Positions 47,771 to 59,752 are shown, counted from the stretch's first letter. The stretch is DNA of 64,000 bases from Phanerodontia chrysosporium (GCA_001910725.1 MJGA01000009.1:186001-250000), one strand, 5' to 3'. The notes: generated by a model from the letters alone, not told the origin. Numbers and translations are program-made.

Positions 47771-49054
47771 CTACGCATCGCTGTCCGAGTCCAATGTGAG
47801 ATCAAAGTCGACCTCGTTGCTCAAGACGCTGACAGCACGGCTGGATGCGCGCGAGCCAACGAGCGTACGCTGTGTGTCCAGAGGTGCGGTATTGCCCTTC
47901 GCCTGGAAGCTGCGCGAGGCGGCACGCGATGGGCCGGCGCTGAGCGAGCTGCAGCGGGACGTGTAAGCCTCGTCTGAGACGTGAGTCAATGATGGGTGCG
48001 TACCTGGTGTCAGTGCTGCGACGCTTGGCAGGCCGGACGTCTCTTCGCCGACAGAGGAGCGGCGGCGCTTTGCATGCCGGACCTTGACGTCGTCCTCGGA
48101 CACGTCGAATACGGAGAAGCCGCGCTGCTCTTCGACCCCAACCTCGATATCGGACGAGGAGAACTCTCCCTGTTCCTCGTCTTCGGACACGGACAGACCA
48201 CCCTGGTCCTCCTCATCCTGAATGACACGCGCAGCGACCCGTTTGTTGACACGGCGGTCGTTGCGATAGGCCGTCCTTGACTCCGCCGTCAAGCGCGCCG
48301 CCGCCGCAATTTCCTCGATTCTAGCATCAAAGTGGTCTGCACGCTTGCGGTAACGTTCTCGCCAGCTCTGCCAGGGATGGCTCTTCGCGCCGGCCCAACG
48401 CCCGTTAGGATACTGTCCGTAGCAGTCAGCTGTGGTCGTAGAGCACATTCGCACGTCGCAGACCTTGGCAGCAAGCTCGACAAGCTGCTGGTACATCTTG
48501 TTCCCCTTGCGGCCACCAGACTCGCGGTTGGGGGTCTTTATGGCGAGCCACTGGCAGAGAAGTTCGTCGTCGTCTTCGGTGAAGCGCACTCTGAAACGCC
48601 AGTTAGCATGCCAAAGAGCAGAGTGTAGCAGACGTCTACGCACTTTCCAGGGTAGCGACCATGCATTGGCTTCTTTTCGACGGCAGCTTCAGCTGGGACG
48701 CCCTTCAGCCGAATGGACTTGTGAATGAATGCTGGGGCTTCAGCGCGGTGATCTGGGTCGCTCATGCAATACTCCTGATAGGTTTTCAAAACGTCCTTTC
48801 CGACGATCCAGATATGTGCAGCGTCAATGTCTTGCATTACTTGCCCGCCATGTGCCTTCGTTTCACCGGACTTTTAAGTCTTGAGACTTTCCGTCGACAG
48901 AGAGCAGACGCACCTGAATCTTCATCCTCAACTCCTCTGCTTCTACACGACCTAAACCGCCCTCTTCTGAGACGTATGTAGCCCCTCTGACGAGGTAGAA
49001 CCTGAGTGGTTCCCCATTGCGCTTGAAAATCTGTAGCAACGTTTTTTCAGCCAT
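47771..49054 (-). CDS. Rap1-like telomeric protein (BRCT + Myb), copy B
   Basis: Paralogue of the gene at 22396. The start at 49054 opens MAEKTLLQIFKRNGEPLRF, the BRCT-like region with YLVRGATYVSEEGG, AHGGQVMQDIDAAHIWIV and TYQEYCMSDPDHR. Exons then join GRYPGK to VRFTEDDDELLCQWLAIK, and a Rap1-type Myb continues with GRWAGAKSHPWQSWRERYRK. Intron positions in the BRCT-Myb part match copy A. The C-terminus is acidic and Ser-rich with a basic stretch AKRRRS and ends at 47771; it is shorter than in copy A. HPWQSWRERY is closer to the canonical Rap1 Myb than copy A (HPMQSWKEHY), so this copy may be the ancestral one. Telomere function is inferred from the family. Confidence 0.75.
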
Positions 49055-50390
49055 GAGACGGTGGTTGACGCGTCACAGCCTACATACCTGGCTTTTACCA
49101 CTCATGATAGTCTAACCAACGCCCTAAGCGTGCAAGGACGACGCCAACGCCGCGTCGGCAATGCTTATGGGTGACTCGCAGAGGTATTGTAGTAAGTCGT
49201 GACGAGGAAGAATCGGGCGACATAGTGCCAGCATATATAGACGCCAGAGAAAAAACTTGTCGACAAGACGCGACGAGGGCGAGTCTGAGAGCGCAGCGGT
49301 CGTCACTGCCTGGGTCGGTAGACGGAGGATGGAGGCTTGAGTGCAAGCGCGCGCTGGGCCCGGCCGCTTCTCGCGGAGCGATCGGGGCTGAAGGAGGCGC
49401 CCGCTTCTCACTCGCGTGCGAGGTCTGGAGATTTCGTCTGAGCCCAGGGTGTTTTCCCTACTTTTTGAAAGTTGGCATAGCAAGCCCACCATTCGTGCCC
49501 ATAAAGGTCAGTGGTCTCAATATTAAGGGCATTCGCAGTCTCCACGAAATAACTCTAACAGAGTGGCTGAAGTGCGCTACGGCACTGGTGCACTGATATC
49601 ATCTCACTTTGGCTGTAAAACATCACCTCGTGCCTGTCTGCTCTCTCGTGAGGCAGACCCTCGGGGCGGTCGTAGTCCAGAGTAACTTGACCATGTACGC
49701 TGTATAAACGAACATTGTTGGTATTAGTTCATGCTGACAAAGGCTGCATAGTGGATGTGACGACAGCAAAGAGAACACCACGCGCATGATTCAAGTGAGG
49801 GATGGATGCCAACCTGACATACATCGCAGTTGTAGGGCAGATTGACGCAGTCCATCACCACTGCGTCTGACCGTTGCTGGGAAGAATTCAAGAACGCCAG
49901 CGAGAGTGAACACCGCGAACCGTCCGATGATAATGTTGGTCTCGATGGTCTCCATGTCCGCATTTTCAGAGTACCATTATCTTGGACGCCAGGTACGCCT
50001 TCAGAACCGAGGCTCACATGCAAGGCCGTCATGACACAGGTGTGATGATCTCTGCGGATGAGGCACACATGCTTGCTCGCTGGACTCTCAAGTACGTCCT
50101 TGCGTACTACAAGTCAATCCAATGGGACAAGCAAGGACCAAAGAAAACCACGCTGGTAAGCACATTCAGCCGGAATGTTCACTTGTAAAAACTGTGATAC
50201 CCTGTTCGTAGTGGCGGAACGTGGGTTGCTTGAATGGTAGGATCAGATTGATCAGTCTGGAGCTTGATATCACTCAGGTAGGGTATCGCCTTTGTGATAC
50301 TTCCCGAGACCATCTCGAGGAGTGACTGTATACGTCGGCGAGCTGAAATATTCTCATGTGCCGTAGCCAACGTTCATGCATGAACAGTGA
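49055..50390. other. Intergenic, no gene recognised
   Basis: About 1.3 kb. Short frames on both strands lack domains and splice support. Confidence 0.45.
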
Positions 50391-50391
50391 G

Positions 50392-50399
50392 GGATAAAA
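50392..50399 (+). promoter_or_regulatory. TATA-like element for the secreted Cys-rich gene
   Basis: GGATAAAAGG lies about 76 bp upstream of the ATG at 50475, typical spacing for a small secreted-protein gene. Confidence 0.45.
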
Positions 50400-50474
50400 G
50401 GCGAGTGCAAGTGTCGCTGTTCAACCCAACCCCGGCGGTCCACTACTCTCAGTCCTCTCTCAAACATCACAAGC

Positions 50475-51058
50475 ATGCAATTCTCGTACACCTTCTTTTG
50501 TGCTTCTCTCTCCATGCTGGCCATGGCGAGCTTCGGCGTGAGCACGCCAATCGCCGCGGTGAGTCGCACGACGTGTATGTAGTGAATTCTAGCTTACATA
50601 TTCATAGCCCCGTGGTACTGCCGCGCCCAACGTACGCAACCATCTACCTTCACTCCTACCCATGATCCACCTGACCACCTGTGCCCTCCCTGCAGCCCCC
50701 GGCGTACCTCGTGTCCCACGAGCAGATGCTTCACTGGCTCTCGAACACGGACGCGAAGCTCAACTTTGTCGGCGCGCCGCCGAACCCGCTTGCGTCGCGG
50801 GACGGGCCGACGACGACAGTCACATTCTGCTCGAGCCGCATCGACAGCATCTGCGGCGGCACGTGCAACGTGTACACCGGCGGCCCGACCTGCGTCGACG
50901 CGCCGGGCACGAGCTGCCTCGCCGCGACGAACGACGTCGCGTTCTGCGACCGCGGCGGGTGCGGTGGCAGCTGCAACCTGCTCTCGACCTGCGGCAGCCC
51001 CCTCGACAACGGCTTCTGCTCCACGCCCGGGACGGCTTCGATCGTCGTGCAGGCCTAG
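50475..51058 (+). CDS. Small secreted cysteine-rich protein
   Basis: Three exons splice through two short GT-AG introns. The first is a signal peptide (MQFSYTFFCASLSMLAMASF); the second is an eight-codon exon; the third encodes the mature domain and ends at TAG 51056-51058. The mature part starts PPAYLVSHEQMLHWLSNTDA and contains ten Cys within about 70 residues (FCSSRIDSICGGTC, TCVDAPGTSC, FCDRGGCGGSC, STCGSPLDNGFC), likely five disulfides. This is the profile of a fungal small secreted protein, possibly an effector or a cell-wall or antimicrobial protein. I do not recognise a family. About 155 residues in total. Confidence 0.72.
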
Positions 51059-51342
51059 AAGGTAGGAGTTGCTTCAGACGGGAACCGGTGTACCGTTGGT
51101 CTGACGTTCACGCAGGAAACCACGCGCACAGGCACCGTGGGCTTTCGTTTCTACGTTGTCAGATCTGCAGCATAGACACATCGGCCAACGTTGCAATATA
51201 TATGCGTGATCATATATAACAGACGCGTTCAATAGCATCAGAAGTTCTGGAGCACTGAATGTATGCTTGTACACATGATATTCGCGGTGCCATCAGCCAT
51301 CAAGGAGAAAGATGAGCAGTGATCGCTACACGATACATGACT

Positions 51343-51931
51343 TCAGCGAGCGACCTGCTTTGGGGCGCCGCGCTCGGCGAGTGTCTTCCAGGCTTGATTC
51401 CAGAGGTCCCTCGGTACCCCGTACTGTGCCTCGTCGTCAGCCTTTAGCCTGTGCACACATGAGGAGCGGAACACTCACGTCGCAGCACATTTTGTTCGAG
51501 ATAACATCCCATGCCCTAGCGCACGCAGGGTCCTGCGGACGGAAATGAGCCCTCTGTCTGCGCCGCCACACAAGCACACAAGAGCGGAGGACACTTACCT
51601 CGCCGCACTTTTCCATGAAACGCCAGATGGCGGGCGCAAACCCTGCGGCGGTCATCCTCTCGACCCATGAATCGTTGTAGTGGAGCCACCCAACGCGATC
51701 TGTTAATTCTTTGCAACTCGGGATCAACGACCCGGCGTTGGTCACCTCGGACCCCGCGAGGAGTTCTTCGAGACGTGCGATACTCGCGCGGAAGTTCGGG
51801 TTGTCGACGGCGGGCATAGGGATGCGAGCAGGTGGCTGCGGGTTCGGGGCCGACATGGACGAGATCGATTCCGCGAACATGTCCAAGAGGATGACGAAGC
51901 CGTCGGCTTTGGGCTGTGGTGCGGAAGACAT
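51343..51931 (-). CDS. Small hypothetical protein, 155 residues, family copy A
   Basis: Three exons (51599-51931, 51479-51532, 51343-51423) give 155 residues with no signal peptide. Exon 1 is MSSAPQPKADGFVILLDMFA followed by helical sequence (RASIARLEELLAG, VERMTAAGFAPAIWRFMEKC). The 18-codon exon 2 reads DPACARAWDVISNKMCCD and exon 3 has DLWNQAWKTLAERG. No family is recognised. The exon layout (about 110 codons, exactly 18 codons, then a short exon) and the upstream DNA are shared with the gene at 55263-55937, while the proteins have diverged strongly. Confidence 0.6.
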
Positions 51932-53439
51932 GGTGTGCTGTGGAACGGTACTGCTGAGGCAAGGTCGACATGCCTCTTTATACGATGCCGTCGTCCTGCG
52001 CGTATGCACGCAAATCAGAGCGTGCAAGGCAGAGCTTCTGCTCGCGCGCAGCTGTTTGCCACTCGCGCACCCGCACTGCGGGACAATGCGGTCAAAGCGA
52101 CGCCACGACGACGTTTTCGATCGAGCCATAACCGGAGGCCACATCGCGCTGCAGTGCGGAGCAGAACGAGTCGATTGGCATAACCAGTGGAACATTCGCT
52201 AATGAGGTCATCAGCGGGTGCAGACAATTGTCAAACATGTTTGCCGACATCCTGCCAGCGACGGGATGGCGCCGCGCGAGTCGCGGCCGTGATTCTAGTC
52301 TTTCTGCGGTCAACACCTTCGTATGTCAGCAGGCGTTGGAGAAGCTGCAATATAGATGGAATATGTCCGTTCTCATTGATTCCCTTTGTCTTTGTGCAGT
52401 ACGGCGGGGCACTGTCTTCGAAGTCGGCCCCAGCGGGTAGTATTTGGTAGCCTTGGTTTTACTCCTGTGCATGGGCACTAGGGCTCCTTGTCCATGTTAA
52501 ACATCCGGAAATCACATGTCAGATAGCAGCATCGGGACTGACAGACAAACGATTACAGCCTTACGAGCGAGCGATCGTATTCACTTTTCACAATACCAGC
52601 GAGATTTGCAGTGCGACGACGATGACGACGCGAGTCACTGTCCGCTCGGCTGCGCCTGCCTCGAGAATTGTAAGAGTACACAGTTTACAACAGTAAGTAA
52701 AGAGCCATACCTAGAGTATTTGCTCGCCGTTCGAAGCAGCGAGGTGGAGGTACCACACAGTGTCAAAGGTGCGAACCAAGCTTGCGGCACGTGCCCGGGG
52801 TCCCGAGATAGTCCTGTGCGGACCCCGACACGCATATCACTGTTTCGCTCATGTCTCTGCGACAGAGAAGAAAAGTGAATTACGGCTTCGAGATGGTTGC
52901 ACGAGACTTTGGGAGAACGTGCAGCGTGAAGGACACCCCACGGGACCTGAATCAGTCAGTCAGCGTCGTGATTGCCGAGACAGAGCTGTCGAGCGACTCG
53001 CTGCGTTGCTCGCTGCGTAGGCTCGTGAACCAGCCTCTTCAATTGCGGAAGGGGCAAACCACGTTCCTCCGTATAGAGGCTGGACCGTCCTTTGGGGGTG
53101 CTAGGGGAGGTCGGCGGTGCTTGAATGGCCAGAAACTCGCGTGTCTGCGCTGGGCTTTGCCTTGCAATCGTGAAGTATATCGGCCGATAGACCTCAAGGA
53201 GTATCTTAAAGGCTTTAGCGCACCCTTTCGCGATTTTCTAGCTCGTCAGAACGCTTGCAACCCATGCAGGGGGCGTGTGGTAAAGAGTTGGAGGCTCGGC
53301 GGACATCGAACACGAGTGATCGCACCTCCCTGCCCGTTCGCACTCCGCCGACCCACCCTGTCCCCGAAGGACGAACTAGCCTACTCGCTGCAGCGGCACT
53401 CCGTGACTTTCCGCCAACCCTACGCTCGTCAACATCGAG
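51932..53439. other. Divergent promoter region with conserved upstream element
   Basis: About 1.5 kb between divergent genes. The first 180 bp resemble the DNA upstream of the related gene at 55937. The rest has only short unsupported frames. Confidence 0.45.
52077..52107 (-). promoter_or_regulatory. Conserved upstream element, copy A
   Basis: A 31-bp block containing GGACAATGCGG and CAAAGC, matching 56077-56107 with three mismatches. It lies 146 bp upstream of the start at 51931. It may be a shared promoter element or just residual duplication. Confidence 0.45.
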
Positions 53440-55075
53440 ATGCCTTCAACTATCGCGGACGACACAGACACGCTAGATGCCATAACTACAGTGGAAGATG
53501 GTAGACTATCTTCGGGTGATGAGCACCCGCCTCCTGTGGGTAGAAAGGTCGCAGGAGATCGCGATTCGTGCTGTTCTGAACCGTACTCTGTTTGCGTCAC
53601 AGATGCGTCTGAGCTGGGATATACTCGCTGAAGTGATGGCTCACTTACCCACGAGGATGCTAGCCGGCTATCGCGCACTTGTCAGACCTTGTTTCGTCTT
53701 GCGCCACGCTATCTACTCTACAAAGTATCGCTTTGGCATCCAACTCAATTCTTGTCCTTTTACGCCTACATGTTCAACGGAAAACACGACGGGTTCCACT
53801 TCCTCAAGGTATTGAAGATTGCAGCTGACGTAGAGGATGGCTGGGACGCGTACATCCCCGACCTGGACGAACGCCTAGCGACACTCTTCGCACATGCTTC
53901 CGGGCTCAAGGCATTTGACATAGATTGGTCCGGCTACATGGAAGAGGGTGCCTTCGCCTCCTTCGCTTCCATGACCAGCCTACGTACCCTTAAGATCGAG
54001 ATGGCCACCCCGCAGACTGCAAAACTATTTCAATCGATGAAGGCCCCATTAACATGCATATATATAAGGCTCCTGAACACTGGTATCCACTGGTCACTTC
54101 CCCCTGATCTCGCCCCACCACTTGCTCCCTTCAGAAAATCTTTGCGAGTGTTAGAAGCGAAGTACGCCAGTTTCGACAGCGACGCAATCCAGTTCCCACA
54201 CCTCATCACCCTTCGAGCCCAGATCTATGAACCACCGGTGCTTCAGAATATTATCCGCTGTTTTCCAAACCTCGAAGAGCTCTACATCTATCAGTATAGA
54301 GGGTGGTCTGAAGAAGAGATACAGGATCGTCGACGATTCAATCAACGCACACAGGCCCGGACGTATTGTTGGCCTTCCCTGCGCTTTCTCAGAGGCGATC
54401 TCACGACCCTGTACACGCTCGCCGTTCGTTGTCATGTCCATGAGGTGTATCTCATACATCTCATCGAGCTCGATAATGCCGTAGACGGCGAACGGCTTTC
54501 TGCAGTACTTGCGGATACTCGGCCTCCTAAACTTTCAATCAATCTTCGGGTTCGTGATCTGTCGCTGCTGGCAGGACATTTGTCGTCTGCGCAAGACGCC
54601 TTGCGCGAGCTTTCACTCTGGATTACCTGTGCCGGGGCTCAACTTGAGGAGTCGACTCCTGTTCAATGTGTGGTAAGTCGTGCGTCGATATCAGGGTACG
54701 GCCACGTAATTAACGCTGCACTACGTGGTGTAGATTCCGCTGCTTGAAAGCCTTTCCGAGTTCTCGATACACACTCTGGAGATATTGATGACCGTAAGAC
54801 GAAGGTCGTACGGCACACTAGGAGACGTCTCCATCGATGTTCTGAATAATGCGGCGATCGCACAACACGCGGCGCGCTGCATACGCACGCTACGCTTGGT
54901 CGCAATCGTCATCTGGGAGGGAGAGACCGGCGATGTATACGAGGTGCACCATGAGGCAAATGGCCCCAGCGTGCGTAGAGTCATGTCACTCGACGAGTAC
55001 GATGCACTCGATACTGGCTCGCACCCAACTATACTGGACTGGGAAGACGGCTTGCCTGCTTACTGGGACCCGTGA
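53440..55075 (+). CDS. F-box-like protein
   Basis: Exon 1 (53440-53535) encodes an acidic 32-residue leader. After a 67-bp intron, exon 2 (from 53603) starts MRLSWDILAEVMAHL, an F-box helix, followed one frame over by HEDASRLSRTCQTLFRLAPR, the second half of a typical fungal F-box. One base appears to be missing at CCC 53648-53650. About 350 residues of LRR-like sequence follow (LKAFDIDWSG, SLRTLKIEM, FPNLEELYIYQ, PSLRFLRGD), then an intron at about 54673-54730 and a final exon ending at 55075. F-box proteins recruit substrates to SCF ubiquitin ligases; this class is expanded in agaricomycetes. The F-box call depends on accepting the frameshift; the downstream frame is solid. Confidence 0.68.
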
Positions 55076-55262
55076 ACAGGTCAATGAGCTTCATGTATAT
55101 GGATATTTACTCATAGATTTCTTCACAGACATAGGCATAGAGTACTCATTACCGGTTCAAGCTCTGTCGTGGTAGAATTTGGCTTGTCGTCAGCTGAGCT
55201 CAAGATGTCTGACAGAACTTGCTCATCTATCAAATGTATTCGTGTTCAAATGATGGTATCTA

Positions 55263-55937
55263 TTAGTTTTGAGTGGTACTAAGAGCGGGCCAAGGCCGCG
55301 AGAAGGATCGTATCCATTGATCTGAACCAGCAGCTGAGCGATCGCTCATAGGAAGACTACTTCGAGGACGGACGTGCGCCCGCGCACGGTTGGCCAGCTC
55401 CCGAAGGGCCACGTCGAAGATGCCCTTCAGTATAAGATCCCGCGAGCATCAGTGAGCATCTACGCGATGCTGACCGAAGGACGATGGCATGCACCGTCCC
55501 GCTCTGCCTGTCTACAGAGGCGTTCCACGTCATCTCCAATGAAGGATCCTACAGGGCACATTTGAGACGCAGCGTTTGCGCGTTGAGAAAGACCCAATGA
55601 GACTCACCTTCGCGCATGTTCTCAAGACGATTGTGGCTATGATCACGTAGTGGGCGTGGCCGTCACTAGTTACCTCATTGACCCACGCGGTTAGCTTCGC
55701 CGTGATCTTATCATAACACTCCGCGTCGTAGATGAGTCCCGCACACGGCGTTAACACCTCCACTTCGTTTGTTATCGTAGACGCGGCCTGCAGCTCCTGG
55801 GTGCGCGTAACGCTCGAGTTGAAGGTAGACAAGGCCAAGTTCGCCCATACATTTCCCTGCCGCGTTCGAGCCTGCGAGAACAGGTGGTACTCCCAATCCA
55901 GGAGAACGGCGAGGCGGAAGAAAAGGGGGAGAGGCAT
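55263..55937 (-). CDS. Small hypothetical protein, family copy B
   Basis: Start at 55937 (MPLPLFFRLAVLLDWEYHLF). Exon 1 spans 55608-55937 (110 codons), exon 2 is 55495-55548 (18 codons, DPSLEMTWNASVDRQSGT), and exon 3 probably 55263-55424, giving about 181 residues. Exon 2 equals in length the second exon of the gene at 51343, and both begin with Asp-Pro. The upstream 200 bp are alignable. An alternative without the second intron would end at 55357. Protein similarity to copy A is weak and no known domain is visible, so function is unknown. The gene is convergent to the F-box gene. Confidence 0.5.
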
Positions 55938-56076
55938 GGCGTGCTGTGGAACGGTGCCCTGAGGGACACCGATGTAACTGTCCTAAAACACCCCAGCCTA
56001 TGCGGACGCGAGCCACACTGAGCGTACAAACCGGTACTTTCGCTTGCACGCAATTGCACCGCCTTTGCAGTCGCAT

Positions 56077-56107
56077 TGCAGGACAATGCGGACAAAGCAA
56101 CGCCACG
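56077..56107 (-). promoter_or_regulatory. Conserved upstream element, copy B
   Basis: Counterpart of 52077-52107 with 28 of 31 identical bases, 140 bp upstream of the start at 55937. Confidence 0.45.
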
Positions 56108-56223
56108 GCATCGTCTGCAATCGAGGTCATCCCGTCACATTACGCCACAGGGAGAAGTTAATAAGTCAATTCGATTTCGTAGAATACTCGCCGAAGGTAT
56201 CGCGAGTGGACACCGACAGTCCT

Positions 56224-59051
56224 CTATACGCTCGTAGACAGGCTGCGACGGGGTGGTGCGGGTCGAGCCGAGCCACCGATCTCAGGGCTCTCCAAGTCTA
56301 GCACACCCTCGGCAGACTCGTAGGTCGATAGGCGGCGACGACGCTGCGAACGTGGGGGCGGCAACGGGGCGTGCGTGTCCTCGTCGTCCTCGTCGTGGTA
56401 CGGCGGAGCGCCGTCTTCAGGCTCGGCAGTCTCCTCGAGCGGGTTCTCCGGCCGCCTTGGCGATACTTCTGTGCGCGACGTGCCTGGACCCTGTGGCTCC
56501 TTGTCGAGCGATTTGTCCGGGATCTTGGCGCCCATGAGTTAGGGGTTGTATACAGGGGACATGGACAAACGCACCGGCAAACGCGCGAGATAGGCGAGAA
56601 AGGTGGAACACGCCGCCATGATGAAGACGGCCCGAAGGGCAATGGCATAAGAGTCGCGTGCAGCGCGCTGCAGATCGGGAGGGAGGCGGGCGACCAGCGT
56701 TGCCGAGTGCCTAATCCTGCTAATTGTCTAGACAATAGTTAGACGCGTCAGCCTTGCGACGTCGCTAAATACATACCTCCTCGCTGTTGTTGCCGGAGAT
56801 GCGCTTGTGGAGCTCATCATTGAGCACGGACTGGAAGAGCGCTGCTGAAATGGCAACCCCGCCAACCTGGCCGATCCCACGGAAGAGTTGGCCAAACCCA
56901 GTACCAACAGCCATTTGTGACTCTGTATCTCCGGATGAGGCTTTTGTACTAGAGCTAACGGGATGAGGACTCACGTGGTAGATGAGCGAGGAGTGCGACT
57001 GTATTTATCGTCAGACATACAGAGTATATGGGCAAATGTACGACTTACTGAGCATCGTCTGCAAGACTACAGCATTCCCGAAACCGAGGGGCAACTGGAT
57101 AGCTCATTTAGCATGCTAAAGTAGCTCGAGTAACAGGGAGACGTACGATGCTGAGCCATAGAGCGATCGGCGAAGAGTCTTCACGCATGAGGGAAAGCAA
57201 GATCGCTGCGATGAAGGGGAACAGGCCGAAAATGAGATTGAGACGTTTGTACTTCCCCGTACGGTGCATAACCCAGCTGAGGAGCATTAGCAAGCCGAAC
57301 TGCATATTCATGATTCACGATAAAGCGTACCCAGCGAAGAGCGACCCGCACGAGATCGATACGCCATTCGGAATGAGATGTGCACCTGAAAAAGCAGCCA
57401 TTTAACATCCGCGCACCGCATATATCGAGGAATACTCACCAGCTTCGCTCGCGCTGGTTAACATGACGGTCTGGAACCACGTTGGGAAGTTGTACATGAC
57501 CGTGAAGTTACATGTCGCGACCAGGAAGTTGCTGATGCCGACCAGTACGGGAATCTTCTGGCGTAGCAGGAATGGTGCAAGGACTGGCTCAGGTGCGACG
57601 TAAAGCTCGACGTAGACGAATGCACCGGCGAAGATTATTGCAGAGGCGAGAGGAACGAAGACGGTAGGCGATGACCACTACGATATCATGAGGACTTGTG
57701 AGGCATTAGTCGCAAATCACTTACGGGATCTTCCTCGCTGAAACGGGTACTGAGGAAAACAAGGAAGGAAAGCACCTAGCGCAAATGAGCGAGGATAAAG
57801 GAACCGCGGCCTAGAAGAGCTTACAGAGATAAGCAACGTGAAGCTACCACCATAATCGATGCGTTTCAGCACTTCCTTCGTGCTCTTACCCTTGCCCTGC
57901 CGAAAGCATCTCAGTATATGCATGCCATACCTAAGCGCTTCAGGACTTACCGGTGTGACATAGCGCAAATTGACGGAAGTGAAGGCGAATGAGAACAGGA
58001 ACAAGGGCAGTTGAAGAAGGAAAGCCCAACGCCAGCCAAGTCTGGCACCCATATGTAGCAACGATCATGTAGCGTTCTGATAACGACTTACCTGTCACTG
58101 ATATATCCTCCAACCGGCCCTCCGAGACCCATACCGAGCTACACGAAAAATCGATGGATTGAACAAATGGAGGTATGCAGTTGACTTACGCTATTGAAGA
58201 CGGCGGCGACGCCCTGTGTCAGCCCTCGTTCCTGCATTTATAGCGTAAGGATTGCGAATGTAGGCAGAGCGGTCTCACGAACCCGCAAACTATACATGTC
58301 ACTCGTGATGATACTGGGAAACCTTGATGAGAGAATGCAGATAAGACACAGCTCAATATGACTTACGTCGCGGTCGTCATGATGCCTCCACCACCCAAAC
58401 CACCCAGGAAACGCGCTGCTATGAGCATCTCCATGTTACGTGACATACCGCAGAAGAGTGTCCCCAGACCAGCGAAAAACACAGCGGTCTGATTCGCACC
58501 ACGCCTGCCCATTACATTGCACAAGCGTCCATACAGAGGTGTGAACGTGCAAGTGGCCAACAAGTAACTATGACACATGCGTCAACAGGAGACAGAGGAT
58601 AATCGGGTTGAGGCGTACGCAGTGCCAAGCCAGCTAGCCTGGTGTGATTTCTGGAACTCTGAAGATATTCCTGGGAGCACTAAGCCGACACTTCAGCATT
58701 ATCCCGCGCTTCGGAGCTTAACGAACGCGTACATGTCGCAACCAGGGTAGCTATGTGTTGACTGTCAGCACTTAGACTCGGCATGACTCCTGTTCCCACT
58801 CACTGTTCAAGGACTTTGGAAGTCCGTACAGAGTTCAAAGCGTGACGCTGAGCACTCCAACAGACGAGATGAGACTGAACATTACACACGGATAGAAACG
58901 TCGCAGTCCATATCCCAGCAAGGATACCATATCTCGTCGCCCTCGAGATCTCTAGCGGGCCCGGCTGGTACGTCTTGCTCACGTCCTTCCGGGGCCCATC
59001 GCCGTTCTCCAGGAGCAGCGGGTCGTGTTCTTCGTTCGACGCGCGATTCAT
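56224..59051 (-). CDS. MFS transporter, copy B (vacuolar-type)
   Basis: Paralogue of the gene at 24217-27120 with the same intron-rich layout. The start at 59051 gives MNRASNEEHDPLLLENGDG, with an acidic dileucine signal, then RYGILAGIWTATFLS, a 10-nt micro-exon (58804-58813), SHQASWLGTA, LYGRLCNVMGRRGANQTAVF, GGLGGGGIMTTAT, GGYISD and AFLLQLPLFLFSF. The C-terminal exon after a 51-bp intron begins IPDKSLDKEPQGPG and continues as an acidic, Ser/Pro-rich cytosolic tail ending at 56224. It resembles fungal vacuolar amino acid or drug exporters; the substrate is unknown. The tail differs markedly from copy A, whereas the membrane part is close. It lies upstream of nothing obviously related. Confidence 0.78.
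58804..58813 (-). other. 10-nt micro-exon in MFS copy B
   Basis: The minus-strand segment TCCTTGAACA is preceded by AAAG and followed by GTGAGT. It is equivalent to 26900-26909 in copy A and keeps helix 1 in frame. Confidence 0.6.
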
Positions 59052-59752
59052 GCGTGAAGGTGAAGCGTGCAGCTCACAAAAAATACAGCGTTTTTCACAG
59101 TATGGGAGACAGCGGAGGTAGTGTACAGGGTTAGGGTCGTGGACGGCGGTCGGGCGACGTGGTGGTCGGCTCGAGAGTTTCGTGAGCGCCGTGCGACCTC
59201 TTTCCCCCGCCCGAGCGCCATCAAACGCCACCATGGCGCCGCTTGTGCGGCACGCCTGCCGAGTGATCGCCGAGCGCCCGTTGGCCTTGACCCCGATCTG
59301 CTGCCGCTCGCGCTGAAGCTTGGCGACCAGCCGCTGTCGAGCCAGGTATTTGCTGTATCTTGTACAATGTCTAAATGTGATTTTTGTACCTAGGCAACGC
59401 CAGGCACTCGTGAATCAGTCTCGCGATCATGCTCAGGCTGCAAACGGTCCAAGCTGTGGCCCAAACATTGCTCGGCGACAAACAGATAGAATGCACGTGG
59501 AGGACAAGCTGTCGCTTTGGTGCTTTCGCTCATCTGTTGTTCAGATTGAGGTCAAGGCCGCATGAATCGACTCGCTTTGCCACTCGCCTGTGATGGGCCC
59601 AGGCTATGAGGTATGTGGCCCCCATTGAGAACATTGTATATAACTGTGAGTCTGAGATTATCTCATGCCCCCTGTACACAAGGCTCAGCATACTCGGTCG
59701 CTACCTCAACATTGCATCCTGTCTTTTTGCGTAAACTCGACCACGTCACAAG
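59052..59752. other. Divergent promoter region, MFS B / unknown
   Basis: About 700 bp between divergent genes, with no supported frame. Confidence 0.5.
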
